A stretch of DNA of 48,083 bases from Granulicoccus phenolivorans DSM 17626 = NBRC 107789 = JCM 15570 (GTDB taxonomy: Bacteria > Actinomycetota > Actinomycetes > Propionibacteriales > Propionibacteriaceae), in assembly GCF_000423085.1 (NCBI RefSeq), contig NZ_AUHH01000033.1:1-48083 (forward strand). The letters are read 5' to 3'. The stretch's first letter is position 1, and every line of letters begins with the position of its first letter. Below the pieces are notes generated by a model, which saw only the letters and a list, made by a program, of their open reading frames with translations, did not search any database and was not told the DNA's origin. The translations under genes and the position numbers were made by a program. Of the stretch, positions 31,540-42,327 are shown piece by piece.

Positions 31540-32379
31540 TCAGCCCTGGGACCCGGAGAAACGATGCGCCGCCCGCCAGGCCTGGTCGTCCAGGGGGCGC
31601 CGTAGGGGCACCACGATATGCCGATCCCCCAGATGTCGATACTGCCGCAGCGACGCCGTCCCGCCCGCGGTCACCACGCCGGCGACCTCGGGTCGATCCG
31701 CCAGCGGCGCCGCCGGGATCACCTGCAGCCACGCATGGACGCCGGGCAGCCGCAGGCCCTCCCCCGGTGCGATGATCACGATCGGGCCCGAGGCGTACGC
31801 CCGGGCGACCGCGACCAACTGGGCCACCTCCTGCAACGGCCCACTGTGGATCACCAGCCAGACCCCCTCGGGCAGGTCGACCGCGGCGGCCGGGCCGGGG
31901 TCCAGCGGCGGATCGCTCAGCGCCAACGGTTCGAGCACCCCGGAGTCGGCCGCCAGCCAGGCCCGGTGGGCGGGTTCGAGCTCCTCAGTCACCCAGACCG
32001 TGTCGTAGCGCGGCGGGTGGATCGTGAGCCGGCGTACGTAGGAATCCCAGCGCAGCCGACGGGCCAGATGACGCAGCGGTCGGTCCTCGAACAGGTCGTC
32101 GGTGAGTTCGCCCAGCACCCCGACCGGGAAGGCGTCCACCCACACCTCATCGGGCGCCTGCTCGGCCAGCAGGTCGCGCACCCAGGCGCGCAGCTCGGCC
32201 CGCGACCGCACCGCGGCGGGCGGGGAGATCAGCGAACAGCCCGGCGCCAGGGCCTCCGGCAGGTGCGGATCCGACACCACCACCAGCGTGGGCGCGGTCA
32301 CCTGCAGGGTCCAGCGGGCCGCGGCCACCCGGCTCGCGTGCCCGTACCCGCCGCCCATGGCAAGTGCCAGCAGGCTCAT
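31540..32379 (-). CDS. GT-B-fold glycosyltransferase-like protein (MurG/GT28 style)
   Basis: A 279-aa protein whose N terminus MSLLALAMGGGYGHASRVAA carries the glycine-rich GGGxGH(A/T) loop of GT28-type enzymes. The C-terminal half has the donor-domain pattern: LVIHSGPLQEVAQLVAVARAY, VIIAPGEGL, then VAGVVTAGGTASLRQYRHLG, where the GGxxS/T segment usually contacts the sugar nucleotide. It is shorter than MurG (about 350 aa), so it may be a minimal or divergent member. Acceptor and sugar are unknown. It is followed by a small unknown gene on the same strand. Confidence 0.72.
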   Translation of the reverse strand: MSLLALAMGGGYGHASRVAAARWTLQVTAPTLVVVSDPHLPEALAPGCSLISPPAAVRSRAELRAWVRDLLAEQAPDEVWVDAFPVGVLGELTDDLFEDRPLRHLARRLRWDSYVRRLTIHPPRYDTVWVTEELEPAHRAWLAADSGVLEPLALSDPPLDPGPAAAVDLPEGVWLVIHSGPLQEVAQLVAVARAYASGPIVIIAPGEGLRLPGVHAWLQVIPAAPLADRPEVAGVVTAGGTASLRQYRHLGDRHIVVPLRRPLDDQAWRAAHRFSGSQG

Positions 32380-32464
32380 CGGCGGTCCGTTCTCATCACT
32401 TCATCATGACTGAGCGAGCCAAGTTCCGGAGCCGTTTCGCTCAGTTGCCCGCTGTGCGCAGTGG

Positions 32465-32470
32465 CAGGAT
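32465..32470 (+). promoter_or_regulatory. -10-like hexamer CAGGAT, leaderless arrangement
   Basis: CAGGAT ends exactly 6 nt before the GTG at 32477, with no ribosome site. Confidence 0.45.
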
Positions 32471-32476
32471 GGCGCT

Positions 32477-33007
32477 GTGGAGGAGTTGCAGCGAGGGCGC
32501 TACGAGACCCCGGAGATGCGCGCGGACCGGAACTTCAACGACATTCTGCAGGAACTGCGCGTCGTGCTCACCGGGACGCAGCTGACCTCCGGATTCCTGC
32601 TGGCGGTGGCTTTTCAGTCCGGGTTCGGGCGGCTGACCTCTGTCCAGGTCGTCCATTATCTGGTGCTGGTCGCGCTGGCCGGGACCGCCACCCTGCTGGG
32701 CATGACGCCGGTGCTCGTGCACCGGCTGCACTTCGCCAAGCGGATGAAGCCCGACGTGGTCCGGGTGGGGAACCACTTTCTGGTCGCGGCTCTGGTCGCG
32801 GTGTCCATGCTGGTCGCCGGCGTGACCGGGTTCATCTTCGAGGTGGTGGTCTCCGCCACCGCCGGGATCTGGGCCCTGTCGCTCAGTACCGCCGCGGTGC
32901 TGGCGCTGTGGTTACTGGCGTGGCGGTTGCGCGCCCACGCGGAGCCGCTCAGCGGGCCGTCTCGGCCAGCAGGCGACGATACTGCGCGGTCTCCCGGTCC
33001 GGAGTGA
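32477..33007 (+). CDS. DUF6328 family membrane protein
   Basis: A 176-aa actinobacterial membrane protein. The conserved head is ADRNFNDILQELRVVLTGTQ (about 16-35), followed by four helices (about 36-55, 62-80, 101-122, 128-147) with charged loops such as HRLHFAKRMKPDV. The function of DUF6328 proteins is unknown. The GTG start lies 6 nt after CAGGAT with no ribosome site, so the mRNA may be leaderless. The hydrophilic C terminus (about 150-176) overlaps the end of the convergent glycosyltransferase gene by 59 bp, which is long for this window; an alternative is that the tail is not conserved. Confidence 0.85.
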   Translation: MEELQRGRYETPEMRADRNFNDILQELRVVLTGTQLTSGFLLAVAFQSGFGRLTSVQVVHYLVLVALAGTATLLGMTPVLVHRLHFAKRMKPDVVRVGNHFLVAALVAVSMLVAGVTGFIFEVVVSATAGIWALSLSTAAVLALWLLAWRLRAHAEPLSGPSRPAGDDTARSPGPE

Positions 33008-34082
33008 ACTCCGTGGCCACCACGGCCCGGGCCTGCTCCCCCAGCCGGGCCAACTCGGCGGGGTCGGCGTCGGCCGCCGCGGTCAGGGCCCGGGCGCAGG
33101 CATCCCAGTCGCCGGCGGGGAAGGCGTACGCGATCGCCCCGGCCCGGTCCAGATCTCGCAGACCACCGGCATCGGAGGCGAGCAGTGGCCGCCCGAGCGC
33201 CGCCGCCTCGAGAGCCACATTGGGCAGCCCGTCATGCAACGAGGGCAGCGCGATCAGGTCGCACGCGGCGTACACCCAGGCGAGTTCGAAGCGGTCCAGG
33301 AACTCCAGCCGGGACCAGGTCAGCCCCGGATCCTCGTTCAGCCACTCCTCGATCGCCGGGTCCAGGTCGCCGACCAGCAGGATGTGGAATTCCTCCCGGG
33401 CCGGGGAATCGACCAGGGCGCGGAGCAGATCCAGCACGCCCTTCTTCGGTTTCAGTTGGCCGATCAGCCCCAGCACCCGCCGGCCGACGGGCACGTGTGC
33501 GGCCCGCCAGGCCCGGGCCCGCGCCCGGTCGGAGGCCACCAGGGTCCAGTCGGCGGTGTCGATGCTGTTGGCGATGTACTCCACCCGGGTGCCGGGCAGC
33601 AGGGCCCGGGCCTGCTCCGCGGTCCGGCCGGCGACCGTCGCGACCGCGGCCGAGGCGCGCAGCGCGTCGAACAGGGCCGCCCGCCGGCGCAGCGAGAAGA
33701 CCCCCTGGTCGAAGTCGACGCCGCGCAGCAGCGTCAGCAGCGGCACGTCGAGCCAGGCCGCACAGATCGGGGCGGCGACGATCGCCCAGGTGCCGCCGAA
33801 GGCCACCAGATGGGTGTACGCCGGTTCGGCCCGGGCGCTCAGCCGCTCCACCTCCAGCCAGGCGGTCGCCAGCCCGTGTTCGGGATCCGCACCGAGCGGG
33901 CAGATCAGGGTCGAACCACCCAGCCCCGTGCTCAGCTGCGGTCCGGGCCCCTCGCGGGTGAACTGCACGACATCGACCGGGTCCCCGGCCGCCCGCAGGC
34001 CGCGGGTGATCCGATCACTGGAGTGGGCCATCCCGCCGCGGGAGGGTGGATGATGCTCGGTGAGCCACAGAATCCGGCGCAT
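32949..34082 (-). CDS. GT4-type glycosyltransferase
   Basis: A 377-aa GT-B enzyme. The N-terminal domain starts MRRILWLTEHHPPSRGGMAHS, with the acceptor-side loop PSRGGMAHSSDRI. The donor domain has GRRVLGLIGQLKPKKGVLDLL (about 186-206), HILLVGDLDPAIEEW, and the GT4 signature LIALPSLHDGLPNVALEAAALGRPLLASDAGG, whose ExxxxGxP part contacts the nucleotide. Sugar and acceptor are unknown. Its ATG overlaps the stop of the zinc-ribbon gene by one base (TGATG). It is the last gene of a five-gene overlapping cluster with an epimerase and a second GT4. Confidence 0.9.
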   Translation of the reverse strand: MRRILWLTEHHPPSRGGMAHSSDRITRGLRAAGDPVDVVQFTREGPGPQLSTGLGGSTLICPLGADPEHGLATAWLEVERLSARAEPAYTHLVAFGGTWAIVAAPICAAWLDVPLLTLLRGVDFDQGVFSLRRRAALFDALRASAAVATVAGRTAEQARALLPGTRVEYIANSIDTADWTLVASDRARARAWRAAHVPVGRRVLGLIGQLKPKKGVLDLLRALVDSPAREEFHILLVGDLDPAIEEWLNEDPGLTWSRLEFLDRFELAWVYAACDLIALPSLHDGLPNVALEAAALGRPLLASDAGGLRDLDRAGAIAYAFPAGDWDACARALTAAADADPAELARLGEQARAVVATEFTPDRETAQYRRLLAETAR

Positions 34083-34618
34083 CAGCTGTCGAAGATTCCG
34101 TAGGAGTCGTCGTCCTCGTCGTAGTCCGCGGCGTAGTAGTGGGCACCACCGCCGCCGAATCCGCCCCCGCGCCCGGCGGCGAAGCGATACCGGTCGTAGC
34201 GGTCGAAGGCCCACCAGATCCCGGGATCCTGCAGCTCGCGGCCGGCGTCCTCGCGGTAGCGGCGACGGTACTGCAGCGCCCAGCTCCGGTCGGTGGGTTC
34301 GCTGTGCTGGCCGGCCAGCACGAAGCATTCCGGGCACAGGACGCCGCCGGGGCCGGAGATCGCGTGCAGGGCGCAGACCCGCCGGCCGCAGTTGGCGCAC
34401 TGGTCGACCCCGAAGCTCGTGCACCGCGACAGCAGATAGAAGCCGGTGGTCACCTGGCAGGCCTGCTCCGCCGGGACGGCCGGCTCCGGTTGGCCCGACG
34501 GCTGCCCGTACCCCGGCTGCTGCCCGTACCCCGGCTGCCCGTACGCCGGCTGCCCACTCGGCCCGGGCTCGGAACCGTGCGGGGAATGCTCCCAGTCCGG
34601 GGGATACTGCCCACTCAT
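34082..34618 (-). CDS. Unrecognised protein with Gly/Pro/Tyr/Gln repeats and cysteine-rich core
   Basis: A 178-aa protein. Residues 1-45 are low-complexity GQPxYGQ-like repeats. The middle (about 54-98) has seven cysteines in a zinc-binding-like arrangement: C54, C66, then CANCGRRVCALH (C74, C77, C82, H85) and CPEC (C95, C98), recalling a B-box or FYVE-like ribbon. The tail is Gly-rich and then acidic (DYDEDDDSYGIFDS). I know no named family. It overlaps both neighbours (4 bp with the upstream gene, 1 bp with the GT4 downstream), so it belongs to the glycosyltransferase cluster, perhaps as an adaptor. Confidence 0.72.
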   Translation of the reverse strand: MSGQYPPDWEHSPHGSEPGPSGQPAYGQPGYGQQPGYGQPSGQPEPAVPAEQACQVTTGFYLLSRCTSFGVDQCANCGRRVCALHAISGPGGVLCPECFVLAGQHSEPTDRSWALQYRRRYREDAGRELQDPGIWWAFDRYDRYRFAAGRGGGFGGGGAHYYAADYDEDDDSYGIFDS

Positions 34619-35331
34619 CGCGGCACCGCCGTGGCCCGCGCGGTCGGCGACCAGCGGAAAGCCTCGGTCAGCACGTGCAGGATGAGGTTCACACTCGGCA
34701 TCTCGTCCCCGGTGGTCTTCGTGTCGGCCCTGATCTCGTAGCGGTCCCCCGGATTCACGGCCACGCTCAGCCAGTTCGGGGACGGGGTGGGGGGCCGCAC
34801 CGGCTCGACCCCGCGCGGCAGGCGCAGCGCCACCTGGAGCAGGTGGTACGCCTTGTCCTTCGACTTGAACTTGGTCTTGTGGCTCACCGAGCCCCGCTGT
34901 CGCCAGGTCAGTCGCCGGGTCCGGCGTACGATCCGGATGCGCAGCCGGGACCCGTCGCGCAGCCGGGCCTCGGCCTGGATCGGGATCTGGACCATCCAGG
35001 CGATCTTGATCCCGCGGCGATGGTGATGGTCCGGCAGCGGCATTCCGGGGCCGAAGACCAGGTCGAGGCGATCGTCGACCAGCAGCGCGACCGGTGCCTC
35101 CGGGCGGGCATCGGCGAGGATCACCCGGAGCAGCGGCAGCGCGACGGCGAGAAACGGGCCGGGCAGGGCGTACTTGCGCTTGCCGCCGGTGACCGCCTGG
35201 TGCTGGGCGATCGAAGCGAGCAGATACTCCCAGTCGTGCGGCAGTTGCGCGTACCCGAGTGTGCGCTCCAGCACCAGATCCCGGTGCAGCGGCGGCAGCG
35301 CCTGCACCTTCTTCTTGGTCGCGGAGAACAT
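34615..35331 (-). CDS. Unrecognised protein in glycosyltransferase cluster
   Basis: A 238-aa protein without a family that I recognise. It is basic in the middle (RRTRRLTWRQRGSVSHKTKFKSK, about 138-160) and has hydrophobic stretches, such as PGPFLAVALPLLRVILA (about 57-73), too short to be certain membrane helices. The pattern VALLVDDRLDLVFGPGMPLPDHHHRRG (about 80-106) includes an HHH cluster. ATG at 35331 (MFSATKKK) is chosen because the residues before it read as another frame. It overlaps the zinc-ribbon gene by 4 bp (ATGA) and starts 4 bp after the stop of the upstream GT4. Confidence 0.7.
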   Translation of the reverse strand: MFSATKKKVQALPPLHRDLVLERTLGYAQLPHDWEYLLASIAQHQAVTGGKRKYALPGPFLAVALPLLRVILADARPEAPVALLVDDRLDLVFGPGMPLPDHHHRRGIKIAWMVQIPIQAEARLRDGSRLRIRIVRRTRRLTWRQRGSVSHKTKFKSKDKAYHLLQVALRLPRGVEPVRPPTPSPNWLSVAVNPGDRYEIRADTKTTGDEMPSVNLILHVLTEAFRWSPTARATAVPR

Positions 35332-35335
35332 GGGC

Positions 35336-36565
35336 TTATCGTAGAGCCAGCGCGGGGTGATCCGGGGCGGGGGCGGTGAGTCCGTCCCAGACCGTACGCA
35401 GGGTCGCATCGGCGCGGTCCCAGGTGAACCGCTCCGCGGCGCGGCGGCGGCCCGCCTCGCCGAGAGCGCGGCGGTGCGCAGGGTCGTCGAGCAGCACCCG
35501 CAGGGCCCGGGCGAGTTGGGCGGGCCGGTCCGGGGGGACCAGTTTCGCGGTGGTGTCGTCGACCAGTTCGCGTACGCAGGGCAGGTCGCTGGCCACCACC
35601 GGGGTTCCGGCGGCCATCGACTCGACCACCTTGAGCGGGCAGCAGCCCTGTTCCACGTTGCGGGCGACATCGGCCAGCGGCGCGACCGACGCTTCGGCGT
35701 GCGCCAGCCAGCCCGCGATCAGGTCATGGGGCTGTTCGTACACCCAGTGCACCCGGTCGGCGATGCCCAGCCGGTGGGTGAACCGGACCCAGTCCTTGGC
35801 CCGGCGCCGCGGCCACGAGGAACACACCACCAGGTCGACGTCGAGGTCGGTCAGCCGGGCCATCGCCCGCAGCAGGGTGCCGAACCCCTGCCAGCGCTGC
35901 AGCGCGCCGACGTAGACCAGGTAGCGCCGGGGCGCCCCGGGTGGGCGTTCGGTCGCGCCGACGGGGTCGGCGCCGTTGGGGACCACCGTGACCCGATTCG
36001 GGTCGGCGCCCTTGCGAATCGCGCAGGCGGCGATGGTGGCCGACGGGGTGACCACGGCATCGGCGCCGGCCAGGCAGGCGTCCTCGATCCGGGCGATCTG
36101 GGCCAGGGTGTCGGCGGGGACCCCCGGCCAGGCCATCGGCAGTTCGATCGAGGGGAACCCGTTGGCCTCGTAGACCACCCGATGCCGGCGCCGCGGGTCG
36201 GCCAGCGCCGGTGCCGCGCTCCACGGATCGCGGACCTGGACCACCTGGAGGGTGTCGCGGTGCCGGCGCAGGGTGTCATCGACGAAACAGGCGAAGGCAT
36301 CGGCGCGGTCCAGCAGGTTCGGGATGGGTTCGACGAACCGGATGATGTCGAAGCCGGGCTCGCGTTGGGCGATCGGCAGCAGACCGCCGCCCAGGCACGC
36401 CAGCAGGCCCGAGCCGAAGTGCTCGAACAGGGCACCGGCGGAGCGGCCGATGTGGACCGCGGAGCCCTTCGGCCCGGGGAACCGGTCGAAGGCGACGAAC
36501 GCGGCCGCCGGGGCCGCGGCGGACCGCGCGTCCCGAGCGGTCCGGAGGTCGGGACCGCCGGTCAC
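35336..36565 (-). CDS. GT4-type glycosyltransferase
   Basis: A 409-aa GT-B enzyme, different from the other GT4 in the cluster. The N-terminal domain has FVAFDRFPGPKGSAVHIGRSA (about 23-43), typical for GT4 acceptor loops. The donor side has TVVPNGADP, YLVYVGALQRWQGFGTLLRAM (about 233-253), and the signature VAPLADVARNVEQGCCPLKVVESMAAGTPVVASDLP, ending in the E-x7-E-like loop with ESMAAGTP. The specificity is unknown. The GTG start overlaps the epimerase stop (GTGA), so this enzyme may use the sugar nucleotide made by that gene. Confidence 0.88.
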   Translation of the reverse strand: MTGGPDLRTARDARSAAAPAAAFVAFDRFPGPKGSAVHIGRSAGALFEHFGSGLLACLGGGLLPIAQREPGFDIIRFVEPIPNLLDRADAFACFVDDTLRRHRDTLQVVQVRDPWSAAPALADPRRRHRVVYEANGFPSIELPMAWPGVPADTLAQIARIEDACLAGADAVVTPSATIAACAIRKGADPNRVTVVPNGADPVGATERPPGAPRRYLVYVGALQRWQGFGTLLRAMARLTDLDVDLVVCSSWPRRRAKDWVRFTHRLGIADRVHWVYEQPHDLIAGWLAHAEASVAPLADVARNVEQGCCPLKVVESMAAGTPVVASDLPCVRELVDDTTAKLVPPDRPAQLARALRVLLDDPAHRRALGEAGRRRAAERFTWDRADATLRTVWDGLTAPAPDHPALALR

Positions 36566-37506
36566 TGCCCCACCGCCGGAGCCCGTACGCCGGTCAGCCC
36601 CGCTGCCGCCGCCTGGGCGGCGATCCCCTCGGCCAGGCCGACCCGCGGGGTCCAACCCAGCACTTGGGCGGCCCGGCTCAGATCGGCCGCGGTCCGGGCG
36701 ACGTCCCCCTCGGCCGGGGCCCGCGCGACGATCTCGAGCGGATACCGCAGGGTCTCCGCGATCAGGGCGGCCACCTCGGCGACGGTGACCGCCTCGGTAC
36801 CGGCGACGTTGCACACCCCGCCGTCGATGCCGGGGCGGGTCAGCGCGGCGGTGGTGGCCGCGACCACGTCGTCGACATAGGTGTAGGCCCGGGTCTGCGA
36901 GCCGTCCCCGTACACCTCCAGCGGTCGACCGGCCCCGGCCGCGGCGAGGAATCGCGCGATCGCCATGTCGGGGCGCTGCCCGGGCCCGTAGACGGTGAAG
37001 TAGCGCAGGATCACCGCCTCCAACCCGCGGCTGTGCCGGTACGCCTGCACCGCAGCCTCGGCGGCGACCTTGCTGGCGCCGTAGGGACTGTGCGGCTGTT
37101 GAGGCGCGTCCTCGCCGACCAGGCCGCTGGCCACGGTCCCGTACACCGACGAGCTCGACGCCAGCACCAGCCGGGCCCGGCCCGCGGCCGCCTCGGCGAG
37201 GCGCCCGGTGGCGGTCACGTTGTCCCGGACGGCGGTCGCCCAGCCCGTCCCGAAGCTCGACCGTACGCCGGTCGCCCCGGCCAGATGGGCGACGGCGTCG
37301 ATCCCGTTCAGCCACGGGTCGAGGGGATCCCGGGCGAGGTCGACGACATGGCCGCCGAGGCGTCCGAGTCTGCGGCGGCGTACCTCGAGGGTGCCGGGGT
37401 CACCGCGCAGGGCATCCAGCGCGGTGACCCGGTGTCCGGCGCGGCGCAGGGCCGCGGTCAGCCGGTGGCCGATGAATCCGGCGGCCCCGGTGACCAGGAT
37501 CCGCAA
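36562..37506 (-). CDS. NAD-dependent sugar-nucleotide epimerase/dehydratase
   Basis: A 314-aa extended short-chain dehydrogenase of GalE/WcaG type. The NAD loop is VTGAAGFIGHRL (about 5-16), the catalytic region has S-S-S near 118 (LASSSSVYGT) and Y142-x-x-x-K146 (SPYGASKVAAE), and the YFTVYGPGQRPDMAI segment lies near 170. It probably epimerises or dehydrates a UDP- or dTDP-sugar for the two glycosyltransferases that follow. It starts 1 bp after the glpX stop, so glpX and the cluster may share a promoter. Exact substrate not determinable. Confidence 0.9.
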   Translation of the reverse strand: MRILVTGAAGFIGHRLTAALRRAGHRVTALDALRGDPGTLEVRRRRLGRLGGHVVDLARDPLDPWLNGIDAVAHLAGATGVRSSFGTGWATAVRDNVTATGRLAEAAAGRARLVLASSSSVYGTVASGLVGEDAPQQPHSPYGASKVAAEAAVQAYRHSRGLEAVILRYFTVYGPGQRPDMAIARFLAAAGAGRPLEVYGDGSQTRAYTYVDDVVAATTAALTRPGIDGGVCNVAGTEAVTVAEVAALIAETLRYPLEIVARAPAEGDVARTAADLSRAAQVLGWTPRVGLAEGIAAQAAAAGLTGVRAPAVGQ

Positions 37507-37507
37507 C

Positions 37508-38539
37508 TCAGAATTCGCCGAGCTCGGGGCCGGACCCGTGACGCTCGGCGTAGTCGTGCACCTTGGTCAGGTTGTGCAGGGCGTCGACGAACCGGACCGT
37601 GCCGGAGGAGGACCGCATCACGATCGACTGGGTCGAGGCACCGCGCGCGGAGAAGTGGACGCCGTGACACATGTCCCCGTCGGTGATGCCTGTGGCGACG
37701 AACAGGGTGTCCTTGCTGCCGACCAGGTCGTAGGTGTCCAGGACCTGGTCGGGGTCGATGCCCGAGGCGATGGTCTTCTGCCGCTCCTCGTCGCTGGTGG
37801 GGGCGAGCTTGGCCACGATCCGCCCGCCCATGGCGTGCATCGCGCAGGCGGTGATGACGCCCTCGGGCGAGCCGCCGATGCCGGCCAGCAGGTCGACATC
37901 GTTCAAGTCGTCGGCCGCGGCGACCGAGGCGGCCACGTCACCATCGGTGTAGAGCCGGGTGCGGGCCCCGGCCGCGCGGATCTCGGCCATCAGCGGCTTG
38001 TGCCGGTCGCGGTTCAGCAGGGCCACGGTCACATCGCCGATCGCCTTGCCCTTGGCCTTGGCGATCTTGGCCAGGATGTCGGCGATCGGGGCCTCGATGT
38101 CGAGCGCGTCGGCGGCCTCGGGCCCGGTGGCCAACTTGTTCATGTAAAAGCACTCGGTATTGGTGAACATGGTCCCCGCCGGCGACGCCGCGATCACCGC
38201 GATGGAGTTGCGCATGCCCTCGGCCATCAGCCGGGTCCCGTCGATCGGATCGACCGCGATGTCGATCGCCGGACCCGACCCCGCCCCGACCTTCTCCCCG
38301 TTGTGCAGCATGGGGGCCTCGTCCTTCTCCCCCTCCCCGATGATGACGGTGCCGTCCATCCGGATCGCGTTGAGCACCGAGCGCATCGCATCCACCGCAC
38401 CCCCGTCGCCGGCGTTCTTGTTGCCGCGCCCGATCCAGTAGGAAGCGGCCAAGGCGGCCGCTTCGGTGGCTCGCATCAGATCCAGGCCGAGATTGTGGTC
38501 AGGCAGCATAAAGGTCTGCTGGGTGCTCGCATCGGTCAT
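37508..38539 (-). CDS. glpX: Fructose-1,6-bisphosphatase class II
   Basis: A 343-aa GlpX enzyme that makes fructose 6-phosphate in gluconeogenesis. Metal and substrate motifs: DGGAVDAMR (about 45-53), VIIGEGEKDEAPML (about 65-78), VDPIDGTRL (about 96-104), GSGPEL at the end and GGSPEGVI (about 222-229). Length matches mycobacterial GlpX (about 330-360). It is upstream of the epimerase with 1 bp between stop and start. A CATACT about 32-37 nt before the ATG on the minus strand could be its -10. Together with ppdK it suggests a gluconeogenic group in this region. Confidence 0.96.
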   Translation of the reverse strand: MTDASTQQTFMLPDHNLGLDLMRATEAAALAASYWIGRGNKNAGDGGAVDAMRSVLNAIRMDGTVIIGEGEKDEAPMLHNGEKVGAGSGPAIDIAVDPIDGTRLMAEGMRNSIAVIAASPAGTMFTNTECFYMNKLATGPEAADALDIEAPIADILAKIAKAKGKAIGDVTVALLNRDRHKPLMAEIRAAGARTRLYTDGDVAASVAAADDLNDVDLLAGIGGSPEGVITACAMHAMGGRIVAKLAPTSDEERQKTIASGIDPDQVLDTYDLVGSKDTLFVATGITDGDMCHGVHFSARGASTQSIVMRSSSGTVRFVDALHNLTKVHDYAERHGSGPELGEF

Positions 38540-38570
38540 CGTGGCAGCTCCGTTCCGAGGGGTTTGGGCA

Positions 38571-38576
38571 CAGTAT
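38571..38576 (-). promoter_or_regulatory. Candidate -10 box for glpX and the downstream cluster
   Basis: CATACT on the minus strand, about 32 nt before the glpX ATG. No clear -35 is seen. CGGAGC near the ATG is the likely ribosome site. Confidence 0.35.
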
Positions 38577-38665
38577 GGCAGTTGGCCCGCCGGGCGATGT
38601 CCGAATGCCCGGTGACGCTGCCCACATCCCGAACCCGAACGGTCCGATGCTGCCGGAGCACAATT

Positions 38666-38700
38666 CGGGCGCGCCGCGGCACAGTGCCGCGGCGCGCCCG
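38666..38700 (-). terminator. Long GC hairpin terminator after dedA
   Basis: A perfect 16-bp stem (38666-38681 with 38685-38700) around a 3-nt loop, 22 nt past the dedA stop. There is no T run, as is common in actinobacteria. Confidence 0.75.
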
Positions 38701-38722
38701 GAAGTGACGGAAGTGACTCGGC

Positions 38723-39379
38723 TCAGGCCGACTCGCCCGCGGCCTCCTCGGCCGGGGCCGGCTGGCGGTTGCGCAGCCCCTTGATGATCGAGAACGCCAC
38801 CGGGATCAGCGACAGCGCCACGATGGCAACCGCGATCAGGTCCACATGGTCACGCACGAACGGAACCCCGCCCAGCAGCGAGCCCGCGACGATCATCACC
38901 GTCGCCCACGCGGTGCCACCGATGATGTTCCACAGCAGGAAGCGCGGGTAGCGGTAGCGCGCCATCCCGGCCACCAGCGGCACATAGGTGCGCACCAGCG
39001 GAACGAACCGGGCCAGCACCAGCGAGACGCCACCGTACTTGGCGAAGAACCGCTCGGCCTTCTCCAGGTAGGCGGTCTTCAGGAAGCGGGCATCGGGCTT
39101 GAAGAGCTTGCGACCGAACTTGATCCCGAGGAAGTAGCCGACCTGGTCACCCAGGATCGCCGCGACCGCGGCGACGAGGATCAGCACCGGCAGGGTGAGG
39201 TTCAGCGGCTGATGCAGCAGGCCGGCGGTGAACAGCAGCGAGTCACCGGGCAGGAACGGAAACAGCACCCCTGATTCGATGAACACCATCAGGGCAATGC
39301 CGAGCAACGCCCACGGACCCCATCCGTTCAGCAGGGTCACCGGGTCGAAAAGGTTCATCGGAACCATCAAGGTCATCAC
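38723..39379 (-). CDS. DedA-family membrane protein
   Basis: A 218-aa protein of the DedA/VTT superfamily, members of which flip or transport polyprenyl phosphate or other phospholipids. Hallmarks: FIESGVLFPFLPGDSLLFTAG (about 34-54), GDQVGYFLGIKFGR (about 77-90) and FARFVPLVRTYVPLVAGMARY (about 122-142; LARFVPLVRT here). Four to six helices span the chain. The GTG at 39379 is followed by ATG at 39376, either of which may be used. A 38666-38700 hairpin ends the transcript. Confidence 0.92.
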   Translation of the reverse strand: MMTLMVPMNLFDPVTLLNGWGPWALLGIALMVFIESGVLFPFLPGDSLLFTAGLLHQPLNLTLPVLILVAAVAAILGDQVGYFLGIKFGRKLFKPDARFLKTAYLEKAERFFAKYGGVSLVLARFVPLVRTYVPLVAGMARYRYPRFLLWNIIGGTAWATVMIVAGSLLGGVPFVRDHVDLIAVAIVALSLIPVAFSIIKGLRNRQPAPAEEAAGESA

Positions 39380-39514
39380 CCAATGAAGGTACGCCCACTT
39401 GCCCGCGCAGCCATCACCGAAACCCGCACCCCGGCATTCTCCGGGCCCACGGTCGGATCAGGTTCGGCCCGTGGGCAGAGAAAACCCCCGAACAACCCCG
39501 GATCGGTCCGAACC

Positions 39515-39592
39515 TGTCCCGATTCTGCCACCAGCGGCTCCGATTCGCCCCGATCCGGCCAATTTCGGGCACCTGGAGTCAAAATCGGGACA
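39515..39592. repeat. Inverted repeat in the ppdK-dedA gap
   Basis: TGTCCCGATT at 39515-39524 pairs perfectly with AATCGGGACA at 39583-39592 around a 58-bp loop. Its core shares only TTTCGGG with the palindromic family at 11396 and 23872, so membership is doubtful. Confidence 0.35.
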
Positions 39593-39619
39593 CAACCGGC
39601 CGGTACCGAACGCACAAGC

Positions 39620-39643
39620 GCCCGGGACCACCGGGTCCCGGGC
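39620..39643 (-). terminator. Hairpin terminator after ppdK
   Basis: A 9-bp perfect stem (GCCCGGGAC at 39620-39628 with 39635-39643) and a 6-nt loop, 16 nt past the ppdK stop on the minus strand. Confidence 0.65.
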
Positions 39644-39658
39644 ACTTGGTGGGGTCGA

Positions 39659-42301
<2,643 letters not shown>

Positions 42302-42327
42302 TGCCATCTCTCCTTTGCTCCCCCAGC

